Shown here: positions 1 to 8,285 of the stretch, piece after piece | Position numbering within the stretch: position 1 is the stretch's first letter | Layout: each line of letters starts with the position of its first letter | DNA from: Hydrogenophilales bacterium CG_4_10_14_3_um_filter_63_21 | Lineage (GTDB): Bacteria > Pseudomonadota > Gammaproteobacteria > Burkholderiales > Thiobacillaceae | Direction of reading: 5' to 3' | NCBI GenBank assembly: GCA_002784045.1 | Contig: PFJX01000080.1 | Span: forward strand, 1-49,732 | Length of the DNA stretch: 49,732 nt | Notes under the pieces: model-generated | The model's input: only the letters and a program-made list of their open reading frames with translations | The model's database searches: none | Told to the model about the DNA's origin: nothing | Made by a program: the position numbers and the translations under genes

Positions 1-82
1 TATCCTTTAGGGCATCACGCGAATTCATGCAATATCCGGGCTAGGCGAGTGGTAGGCTTGGTTCTCACCCAGGAGATGTGGC

Positions 83-304
83 ATGTATGCCGAACGCATC
101 ATTCTCGAAACGGACGCCCTCGGCCACTTGAAGCAGCAACCCTTATTGCCGCCTAACAAGGCGGTCGAGGCCATTTTTTTGGTTCTCGAAGATTCCGGGG
201 ATCAAGCAGCCCGCCGACCCCACCCGGATATCGTCGGCAAGGTGCGAATTCTTGGCGACATTCTGGATACCTTGCCTGAATCGAATTGGGATTTGCCGCG
301 ATGA
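83..304 (+). CDS. Antitoxin-like protein paired with a PIN-domain ORF
   Basis: This 73-residue protein begins MYAERIILETD and runs into a short proline-rich stretch (PLLPP) and then VEAIFLVLED. That layout is common in small antitoxins encoded just upstream of PIN toxins. An AGGAG ribosome binding site lies about 8 bases before the ATG at 83. The stop overlaps the ATG of the next ORF (ATGA at 301-304), the usual antitoxin-toxin coupling. It would act as a cytoplasmic antitoxin and probably autorepress its operon, but no DNA-binding fold can be read directly from so short a sequence. The partner toxin looks damaged, so the antitoxin may now be an orphan. Confidence 0.6.
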   Translation: MYAERIILETDALGHLKQQPLLPPNKAVEAIFLVLEDSGDQAARRPHPDIVGKVRILGDILDTLPESNWDLPR

Positions 305-543
305 TCGTATTGGATACCCATGTCTGGCTGTGGTGGATCAATCAGCATCTGGAATTGATCGGGCTGGGCTGGAATGACTTGATCCTCCAGGCGCCCAGGC
401 TGGGGGTCGATCTCCCGGAGCATCACCGGGCTCCGCAAGACCGCATCATCATCGCCACGGTGTTGGCTCATGATGGGCGACTCATCTCCGCGGACGGCAA
501 GTTCCCGCTGTACCAGGAACTTGCCGGAAAGCTGATCTCATAA
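301..543 (+). pseudogene. Internally deleted PIN-domain (VapC-like) toxin
   Basis: The N-terminus MIVLDTHVWLWWINQ holds the first PIN aspartate. The C-terminal part (HHRAPQDRIIIAT, then LISADGKFPLYQEL) matches the third and fourth PIN motifs. Only 80 residues are present, against roughly 125-135 for this PIN subfamily. The region that normally carries the conserved catalytic glutamate (motif around EVAWL) is missing and is replaced by about 24 unrelated residues, encoded near 343-412. I infer an internal deletion or rearrangement that kept the frame open but removed part of the Mg-binding active site, so nuclease activity is unlikely. An in-frame TTG at 286 would add five residues, but the ATG at 301 overlaps the antitoxin stop and fits the family start. 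Confidence 0.65.
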
Positions 544-575
544 CTCCTTCATCAACCACCCACACAAGCGACCCC

Positions 576-1361
576 ATGCTGGCCATCATCGGCGGAACCG
601 GGCTGACCCAGTTGCCCGCCCTCACCATCACCCATCGACAAGTCATCCGCACCCCTTACGGCGAGCCCTCCGGGCCGCTTACCTTTGGCGAACTCGACGG
701 CCACCCCGTGATCTTCCTGGCGCGGCACGGCCACGGCCACACCATTCCGCCTCATCTGGTGAACTACCGCGCCAACATCTGGGCCTTGCAATCGCAGAAA
801 GTCAGCCACGTGGTCTCGGTCGCCAGCGTCGGTGGCATGCATCCGGATCTCGCGCCGGGCTGCCTGGCGGTGCCCGATCAGATCATCGACTATACCCACG
901 GGCGCGAAACCACCTTCGCCGACTACGGAGAAAAGCCCGTCACCCACCTTGATTTCACCTGGCCCTATTGCGAGGACATGCGGCAACGTTGCGGCGCCGC
1001 GCTGACCAAGGCCGGTGAGGGATTCATGAACGGCGGCATTTATGCCAGTGTGCAGGGGCCGCGCCTGGAAACCAAAGCGGAGATCGACCGCCTGGTGAAG
1101 GATGGCGCCGACATGGTGGGCATGACCGGCATGCCGGAAGCTTATCTGGCGCGAGAAATCGGCCTCTGTTACGCGGCCATCGCGGTTTCGGTCAACTGGG
1201 CCGCCGGACGGGGCGACAGCTCCACCGGCATTTCACCCGACGTGATCGAGGCCACCCTGAATGCCGTCATGGGCCGTCTGCGCACGGTGCTGGTCAACCT
1301 GGCCTGCATGAGTTATGGCGCCCCCATCCCGCCTCGCAATGGCGGCGTTTGCACGGCCTGA
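576..1361 (+). CDS. S-methyl-5'-thioinosine phosphorylase (MTAP/PNP family)
   Basis: The protein of 261 residues is a purine nucleoside phosphorylase family 2 enzyme. It starts [10 protein letters not shown] (phosphate-binding loop) and contains [30 protein letters not shown] and GMTGMPEA, the hallmark blocks of MTA/MTI phosphorylases. Near residue 208 it reads SVNWAAG. An Asn at this base-contact position is typical of 6-oxopurine enzymes such as the characterised Pseudomonas MTI phosphorylase, whereas 6-aminopurine enzymes carry Asp. I therefore favour methylthioinosine over methylthioadenosine as substrate. Its role is cytoplasmic salvage of the polyamine by-product to hypoxanthine and methylthioribose-1-phosphate. 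It lies 11 bases before the deformylase gene and may be co-transcribed with it. No strong ribosome binding site is visible. Confidence 0.85.
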   Translation: MLAIIGGTGLTQLPALTITHRQVIRTPYGEPSGPLTFGELDGHPVIFLARHGHGHTIPPHLVNYRANIWALQSQKVSHVVSVASVGGMHPDLAPGCLAVPDQIIDYTHGRETTFADYGEKPVTHLDFTWPYCEDMRQRCGAALTKAGEGFMNGGIYASVQGPRLETKAEIDRLVKDGADMVGMTGMPEAYLAREIGLCYAAIAVSVNWAAGRGDSSTGISPDVIEATLNAVMGRLRTVLVNLACMSYGAPIPPRNGGVCTA

Positions 1362-1372
1362 GGAGGAACTAC

Positions 1373-1897
1373 ATGGCCGTCCGCGACATCCTGCGCATGG
1401 GTGATGCCCGCCTGCTCCGCCTGGCGGAGAAGGTGGAGTCCTTCGCCACGCCGGAGCTGAACGCCTTGGTGGCCGACCTCAGCGACACTATGCGCAGCCA
1501 GGATGGGGCCGGCCTGGCCGCGCCGCAGATCGGCGTGAATCTGCAGGTGGTCGTGTTCGGCGTGGAGCGCAACCCGCGTTATCCGGATGCTGAACCCGTG
1601 CCTTTCACGGTGTTGCTCAATCCCGTCCTGACGGCCCTATCCGAGGCGGTGGAGGAGGCCTGGGAAGGCTGCTTGTCCCTGCCCGGCCTGCGCGGCAAGG
1701 TACCGCGCCATGTCCATCTTCACTATGCCGGCTTTGATCAATTTGGCCAGCCTATAGCGCGTGAGGTGGCAGGCTTCCATGCTCGGGTCGTGCAGCACGA
1801 AACCGACCATCTCTGGGGCATCCTCTATCCACGGCGGATCCGTGACCTGCGCAACTTCGGCTTCAGTGATGTGCTGTTCCCCGAGCGCGTGGAATGA
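1373..1897 (+). CDS. def: Peptide deformylase
   Basis: This 174-residue enzyme removes the N-formyl group from nascent polypeptides. All three metal-site motifs are present: [18 protein letters not shown] (with the metal-binding Cys) and QHETDHLWG (HExxH). The ATG at 1373 is preceded by AGGAGG at a normal distance. An in-frame upstream ATG at 1349 would lie inside the preceding gene and lacks such a site, so 1373 is preferred. The gene sits 11 bases after the phosphorylase gene. The def gene is often next to fmt, but fmt is not present here, so this may be a second, stand-alone deformylase copy. Length and motifs are normal and no damage is visible. Confidence 0.93.
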   Translation: MAVRDILRMGDARLLRLAEKVESFATPELNALVADLSDTMRSQDGAGLAAPQIGVNLQVVVFGVERNPRYPDAEPVPFTVLLNPVLTALSEAVEEAWEGCLSLPGLRGKVPRHVHLHYAGFDQFGQPIAREVAGFHARVVQHETDHLWGILYPRRIRDLRNFGFSDVLFPERVE

Positions 1898-1933
1898 CGC
1901 CGGACGCGGCCAAAAAAATTTCACAAAAAAGCC

Positions 1934-1960
1934 TAAAGTTTTCCCATCCAGGTCCGCAAA
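1934..1960 (+). promoter_or_regulatory. Sigma-28 (FliA) type promoter of the flagellin gene
   Basis: TAAAGTTT at 1934-1941 matches the FliA -35 consensus exactly. After an 11-base spacer comes TCCGCAAA at 1953-1960, which keeps the CCG core and the final AA of the GCCGATAA -10 element (5 of 8). The position, about 80 bases before the flagellin ATG, suits a class 3 flagellar promoter. This implies late expression after hook completion, when FlgM is exported. Confidence 0.7.
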
Positions 1961-2040
1961 CCAGGGCAAGGCCCGGAATATCGTCCTGGCCCCGGAGGCA
2001 GAAGCCCTCCCTCAATCGACCCTAGAAAAGGAGTTTCATC

Positions 2041-2943
2041 ATGGCAATCGGCGAAATCGGCCTCACTTCTTCCATGCGCGCCAACCTGTTGAGCTTGCAA
2101 ACCACAGCAAGGTTGCTGGGTAGCACTGAAGAGCGGCTTTCCAGCGGCAAGCGCGTCAACACCGCGGTTGATAACCCCGCCAACTTCTTCGCGGCGCAAA
2201 GCCACACCTCCCGCGCCAACCAACTGTCAGGCCTCAAGGACAACATCAGTGAAGCCATCCAAACCGTCAAGGCGGCGGACTCGGGCATCAAGGGGGTGTT
2301 GACCACCATTGAAGCGTTGCGCGGCGTCATGACCCAGGCGCGTTCGGCCATTAACGACACGGTTAACAGTGCCGTGACCCTGGGAGGTTCCGCCACCGGC
2401 GGCGCCAGTGGCCTGACCGGGCAGTACAACCGTTTGGTTGAGCAACTGAACAACCTGGTGACTGACTCCAGCTACAAGGGTACCAACTTCCTGACCAGCG
2501 GCAGCGTGACCTTGACGGTGAACTTCAACGAGAACGCCACGACCAAGATTGTGATGTCCGGTTTCAACTCTGGCGCCAGTGGCCTGGCCATCTCGGGTGG
2601 CGGTAGTTCGCTCACCGTCGCGGGCACAACTGGCAATATCACTTCGGGCGACCTTAGCACCGCATCTAGTCTGGATGCGGCGGAGGCGACCCTGAACAGT
2701 GCCATGGCAACCCTGCAAACCAAGTCCTCTGAACTGTCCGCCAACTTGAGCTCCCTGACCGCCCGTCAGACCTTCATTAACGAGATGACGAATACCTTGG
2801 TGGTCGGTGCGACGAAGTTGACTGAAGCGGACACCAACGAGGAGGGCGCCAACCTGCTTTCGCTGCAGACGAAGAATACCTTGGGCACCACCGCGCTGAG
2901 TATTTCCAACCAGGCGCAACAGGCAATCCTGAGGCTGTTCTAA
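2041..2943 (+). CDS. Flagellin, alphaproteobacterial-like type
   Basis: The 300-residue protein has a flagellin N-terminal helical domain (residues about 5-140, including NLLSLQTTARLLGSTEERLS and SGKRVNTAVDNPANFFAAQ). A short Ser/Thr/Gly-rich central region (about 140-215) follows, then a C-terminal D0/D1 domain ending ISNQAQQAILRLF. It polymerises as the filament subunit after export by the flagellar type III apparatus. The DNPANFFAAQ block resembles Rhodospirillales flagellins more than typical beta- or gammaproteobacterial FliC, which read NDAAGLAI there. An AAAAGGAG site precedes the ATG. A sigma-28 promoter lies upstream and flbT/flaF lie downstream. The Ser/Thr-rich centre is a plausible target for O-linked pseudaminic acid made by the genes that follow. 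Confidence 0.92.
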   Translation: MAIGEIGLTSSMRANLLSLQTTARLLGSTEERLSSGKRVNTAVDNPANFFAAQSHTSRANQLSGLKDNISEAIQTVKAADSGIKGVLTTIEALRGVMTQARSAINDTVNSAVTLGGSATGGASGLTGQYNRLVEQLNNLVTDSSYKGTNFLTSGSVTLTVNFNENATTKIVMSGFNSGASGLAISGGGSSLTVAGTTGNITSGDLSTASSLDAAEATLNSAMATLQTKSSELSANLSSLTARQTFINEMTNTLVVGATKLTEADTNEEGANLLSLQTKNTLGTTALSISNQAQQAILRLF

Positions 2944-2967
2944 GGGTAGCAATGCCCGTTAACCTGA

Positions 2968-2995
2968 CCCGCGTGAACCCTCGGGTTCACGCGGG
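2968..2995 (+). promoter_or_regulatory. 13-bp perfect hairpin overlapping the next gene's ribosome binding site
   Basis: CCCGCGTGAACCC (2968-2980) and GGGTTCACGCGGG (2983-2995) form a perfect 13-bp inverted repeat around a TC loop. It lies 25 bases after the flagellin stop. The right arm merges into the G-rich ribosome binding region (GGGGGGAGGG, ending 3001) of the gene at 3008. There is no T-run, so it is not a classic terminator. It could stabilise the flagellin message, attenuate read-through or mask the downstream ribosome binding site. Confidence 0.6.
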
Positions 2996-3007
2996 GGGAG
3001 GGTGAAC

Positions 3008-3766
3008 ATGGTGAACGAAATCTCAGGGGTTGGCCTTGGCCAATCGGTGGTCGCTCAGCCTGGCTCAGCGGCCACGCAGCGTTTCGTCGGGGCGGTTGAT
3101 CGAGAAGATTTTGGCTTGCGGCAGTCGGGTATTGCGCCTGACCGGCAGACGCCCGATTCTGCCCAAGTGGCGGGTGCCTATGCGCTGTCGCGTGTGCACC
3201 AGGAGACACTGAACAAGGCTGCGTCGGTGGTACGAGAAATGGGTAGCGCGGTGGCGGAAGCGAGTCAGTTGCTGGGCAAGGTGGAGAACAAGCTGGATGA
3301 AATCGTGAAAATGTTCCCGCCTTACCCGATCGACAATCCCATGCGCGTCACGTTACTCAACAAGGTCGATGGCCTGCGCAAACAGATCGATCAACTGACT
3401 TACCCACCGCCTGAGCCCTTAGCCGTAGTTGGGCGTCTCATTGGCGCCAAGGTGGATGCGGCCAGCAAGGATGGCCATGTAGTCAAGGATCGGATATGGG
3501 ATTTGCCCGCGCTCGATCCGAAGACTGCCAGCGATGCGGACGTGAGCAAGGCACTCGATCAGGTCAAAGCCATGCGGGTGGCCTTACAAGATTTGCAGAC
3601 GGGGATGTGGCAAGACGTGGTCAATTTTGTGAAGTCGGCGGACTCGCCAGAAGTACAAAACGAGGCGTCCGGTGTCCGCGGGCAGATGGCTGATCTTGGC
3701 GATCGCGGGATCGGTCGTCATGTGCGCCAACTTGTGCAGGCCACGGAGTCGAAGTCAGGGAAGTGA
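3008..3766 (+). CDS. Unrecognised protein between flagellin and FlbT
   Basis: This 252-residue soluble protein has no signal peptide or membrane segment that I can see, and I do not recognise its family. Residues about 60-130 look helical and coiled-coil-like (repeated leucine/valine spacing in VVREMGSAVAEAS and LLGKVENKLDEIV), followed by FPPYPIDNP, LRKQIDQLTYPPPEP and a more polar C-terminal half. It lies between flagellin and flbT in what looks like one transcription unit, which suggests a role in flagellin secretion, assembly or regulation. A chaperone, cap-like or regulatory protein are all possible. The ATG at 3008 follows GGGGAGGG at good spacing. The GTG at 3002 is too close to that site. 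Expression could be damped by the hairpin at 2968-2995. Confidence 0.75.
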   Translation: MVNEISGVGLGQSVVAQPGSAATQRFVGAVDREDFGLRQSGIAPDRQTPDSAQVAGAYALSRVHQETLNKAASVVREMGSAVAEASQLLGKVENKLDEIVKMFPPYPIDNPMRVTLLNKVDGLRKQIDQLTYPPPEPLAVVGRLIGAKVDAASKDGHVVKDRIWDLPALDPKTASDADVSKALDQVKAMRVALQDLQTGMWQDVVNFVKSADSPEVQNEASGVRGQMADLGDRGIGRHVRQLVQATESKSGK

Positions 3767-3775
3767 TGGGCCACC

Positions 3776-4174
3776 ATGCCTCTTAAACTTGATCTGCGGC
3801 CCCACGAAAAGATTTTTCTCGGCGGGGCCGTCCTCGTGAATGGTGACAGCCGCTGTCAGTTGGCGGTACTGAACGATGTCCCGGTGCTGCGCGAAAAAGA
3901 CATTCTCAAGGAAGAAGAGGCCGATTCGCCTTGTAAACGGATTTATCTGGCGGTTCAGCTCATGTACATGGATACCCCAAACCTGGCGCGCTATCACCAG
4001 TATTACTGGGAGCAGGTCAAGGCGGTCATTCAAGTGGCGCCCAGCACGACCGATCGGGTCGGCAAGGTGAGCGAATTTGTGCTGGATGGGCACTATTACC
4101 AGGCGCTGAAAGCAGCGCGCGAATTGATTCGTTACGAACAGGAGTTGCTCAGCCATGTCCAGAAACCCGCTTGA
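3776..4174 (+). CDS. flbT: Flagellin expression regulator FlbT
   Basis: The 132-residue protein fits the FlbT family: MPLKLDLRPHEKIFLGGAVL, then VLNDVPVLREKDIL, then PCKRIYLAVQLMYMD, in the family order and length. In Caulobacter, FlbT post-transcriptionally restrains flagellin synthesis by acting on the 5' end of flagellin mRNA, so flagellin accumulates only after hook completion. The gene follows the unknown protein by 9 bases and its 3' end overlaps flaF by 20 bases. FlbT is mainly known from Alphaproteobacteria, so its presence beside beta/gamma-type genes is notable. No flagellin leader target could be confirmed by eye. Confidence 0.85.
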   Translation: MPLKLDLRPHEKIFLGGAVLVNGDSRCQLAVLNDVPVLREKDILKEEEADSPCKRIYLAVQLMYMDTPNLARYHQYYWEQVKAVIQVAPSTTDRVGKVSEFVLDGHYYQALKAARELIRYEQELLSHVQKPA

Positions 4175-4529
4175 CGCCTACCGCAATGTAGAAAAGGCCA
4201 CGCTGCCACAGCGCGATCTCGAAGCGACCGTGTTGACCAAGGCGGCGATGCAATTGCGGGCCATCCGTGAGGGTTGGACGCGAGAGAACCACGATGCGCA
4301 ACTTGAAGATGCGCTCAACTACAACCAGCGCGTCTGGTCGTTTTTTCAGGCGGAACTGTCAATGGAAGACAACCCGCTACCCGAAGACGTCAAGCACAAC
4401 CTTTTGTCGCTGAGTTTGTTCATCGACCGCCGTACATTTGAAGCCCTGGCCTACCCAGCCCCGGAAAAACTGGACATCCTGATCAATATCAACCTCAACG
4501 TCGCCGCCGGTCTGAGAGGCGAGGGCTGA
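4155..4529 (+). CDS. flaF: Flagellar regulator FlaF
   Basis: The 124-residue protein matches FlaF. It has an N-terminal MSRNPLDAYRNVEKATLPQRDLEA segment, a helical middle (ALNYNQRVWSFFQAEL) and LPEDVKHNLLSLSLFIDRRT, which correspond to the conserved YN..LW and LP..L..NL..LS.FI blocks. In Alphaproteobacteria FlaF works with FlbT as a flagellin-binding factor needed for flagellin translation and secretion. The start lies inside the end of flbT (20-base overlap), so translation is probably coupled. It is the last gene of the flagellin unit before a 68-base gap and pseB. Confidence 0.85.
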   Translation: MSRNPLDAYRNVEKATLPQRDLEATVLTKAAMQLRAIREGWTRENHDAQLEDALNYNQRVWSFFQAELSMEDNPLPEDVKHNLLSLSLFIDRRTFEALAYPAPEKLDILININLNVAAGLRGEG

Positions 4530-4564
4530 ACATCGGCAAGCCAGGCCGGCGGGCAATCGAGTAA

Positions 4565-6758
<2,194 letters not shown>

Positions 6759-6762
<4 letters not shown>

Positions 6763-7469
6763 AACTCTGCGTGATTCCCGCACGCGGGGGCAGCCAGCGC
6801 ATTCCGCGCAAGAACATCCGCCTGTTCGCCGGCCGCCCGATCATCGCCTGGTCGATTCAGGCCGCGCTGGAATCCGGCCTGTTCGACCGCGTGATGGTGT
6901 CCACCGACGATGAAGAGATTGCCGAAGTGGCGCGCACCCACGGCGCCGAAATCCCGTTCCTGCGCCCGCGTGAACTGGCTGACGACCACACCGGCACCAA
7001 CGCGGTCACCAAACAGGCCATCCGTTGGCATGGCGAGCAGGGCATGGCGGTGAAATTCGCCTGTTGCCTGTATGCCACTGCCCCCTTCGTGCGGGCCGGC
7101 GATCTGCGCGAGGGGCATGATCGCCTGATGGGCTCCGGCAAATCCTTCGCGTTTTCCGTCACCAGCTTTCCCTTCCCCATCCAGCGCGCGCTGCGCCTCA
7201 ACGCCCAGGGCGAAGTGGAAGCGATGTACCCGGAATACCGCGCCACCCGCTCGCAAGACCTGGAGCCGGCCTGGCACGACGCCGGCCAGTTCTACTGGGG
7301 CCGGGCCGCCGCCTTCCTGAACGACGAAATCCTGTTCTCGCCCGCCTCCGTGCCGGTCATCCTGCCGCGCCATCGGGTACAGGACATCGACACGGAGGAA
7401 GACTGGCTGCGCGCGGAACTCATGTTCGCCGCGCTCCAGTCAGGCGGAGTGTCTGGAAATTCAGCATAA
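6759..7469 (+). CDS. pseF: Pseudaminic acid cytidylyltransferase
   Basis: The 236-residue NeuA/KdsB-fold nucleotidyltransferase activates pseudaminic acid to CMP-Pse. It starts with the CTP loop IPARGGSQRIPRKNI and contains VSTDDEEIAEVA, CCLYATAPFV and HDAGQFYWG, the blocks that separate PseF from NeuA. GTG at 6759 overlaps the pseC stop, as in the preceding junction. The order pseB-pseC-pseF is standard. Here the next pathway gene, pseGH, is delayed by a toxin-antitoxin pair (7535-8265), so downstream expression may rely on read-through or on a promoter near that pair. The fit to PseF is full length, and no frameshift is seen. Confidence 0.9.
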
Positions 7470-7481
7470 CCCGGGGCAAAC

Positions 7482-7511
7482 GTTACGCTTCTGGCGTAAC
7501 ATGTGTACACA
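7482..7511 (+). promoter_or_regulatory. Palindromic operator region of the vapBC-type pair
   Basis: Two palindromes sit side by side just upstream of the antitoxin gene. GTTACGC (7482-7488) pairs with GCGTAAC (7494-7500), and TGTGTACACA at 7502-7511 is a perfect palindrome. Antitoxins of the Phd/VapB type usually repress their own promoter by binding such repeats. The site lies between the pseF stop and the antitoxin ATG at 7535. Confidence 0.5.
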
Positions 7512-7534
7512 CATAACCGTTTTGAGTAAAAAAC

Positions 7535-7804
7535 ATGCCAACCCATCCCGTTTCCGTGCGTGAACTGAGAAACCGGCTATCCGATTGCCTTCATGCTGTC
7601 GCAGCGGGTGAGTCGCTGTTGATTACTTCGCGCAACCGCCCGGTCGCTCGTTTGCTTGCCGTTCAGGCCAGCCCGGACGGGCTGCCCGAGATACCCGGGG
7701 TGGTCTGGTCGGCCTCGCCCCCGCAGTTGAGCCGGCCGGTCGAGGAATGTCCGGCCATCACCGGTGAAACATTGGCGGAATGGGTGATCACCAACCGTCG
7801 CTAA
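7535..7804 (+). CDS. Phd/YefM-type antitoxin
   Basis: The 89-residue protein begins with a Phd/YefM DNA-binding fold: VSVRELRNRLSDCLHAVAAGESLLITSRNRPVARL holds the RELR..LS....V..GE...IT.R..PVA signature. The C-terminal half (from about residue 50, rich in Pro and Glu) would wrap around and block the toxin. It is followed 11 bases later by a PIN-domain gene, giving a complete type II toxin-antitoxin pair. Palindromes at 7482-7511 are likely autoregulatory sites. The pair interrupts an otherwise tightly packed pse operon, which suggests later insertion. Confidence 0.88.
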   Translation: MPTHPVSVRELRNRLSDCLHAVAAGESLLITSRNRPVARLLAVQASPDGLPEIPGVVWSASPPQLSRPVEECPAITGETLAEWVITNRR

Positions 7805-7815
7805 GGAATGAGTGA

Positions 7816-8265
7816 ATGTCTGCGCCGATCTGCTATTTCGACACCTCTGCTCTGGTCAAACTGTACGTTTTTGAAGCAGGTAGTAGCGAGATTGCCGCGT
7901 TGTTCGCCGGTTCCGAACGAGTCGCATGCCATGAAATCGCCTATGTGGAAACGCGCGCGGCCCTGGCCAGTGCGTTGCGCGGCGGGCGTCTGGATAGCGT
8001 CGCCCACGCCGCTTGCGTCAGCCGTTTCGTTTCCGACTGGCAGACTTCCATTTCCTATGTGAGAACCGACCCAGACCTGTTGCTCCGGGCTGCGGAGTTG
8101 GCGGAAGGCTTTGCCTTGCGTGGCTACGATGCCATGCATCTGGCCAGCGCAGATCGTTTGCTTACCGTTTTACCTGCCACCCTGTTCGTGAGTTTCGATC
8201 AGGCGTTGAATCGGGCTGCCAAACTACTCGGATTTACCTTGCCGCCCTTTGTGCCCATCGCCTGA
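7816..8265 (+). CDS. PIN-domain ribonuclease toxin (VapC family)
   Basis: The protein of 149 residues has all four acidic PIN positions: the Asp in CYFDTSALVK, the Glu in AYVETRAAL, the Asp in RGYDAMHLASA and the Asp in VSFDQAL. It should be a Mg-dependent endoribonuclease held inactive by the antitoxin encoded just upstream. An AAGGA site precedes the ATG at 7816. Unlike the shortened PIN ORF at 301-543, this one appears full length and intact. Its stop overlaps an in-frame ATG (8265) of the pseGH reading frame (TGATG), so the toxin pair may be translationally linked to the next pse gene. RNA target cannot be inferred. Confidence 0.9.
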   Translation: MSAPICYFDTSALVKLYVFEAGSSEIAALFAGSERVACHEIAYVETRAALASALRGGRLDSVAHAACVSRFVSDWQTSISYVRTDPDLLLRAAELAEGFALRGYDAMHLASADRLLTVLPATLFVSFDQALNRAAKLLGFTLPPFVPIA

Positions 8266-8285
8266 TGTCGGCGAGCCTTACGAAC

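Noticed and set aside
8013-8285. N-terminal extension of PseGH from 8013
   Set aside because: It lies over the toxin gene in another frame and does not resemble PseG; ATG 8286 gives the family start.
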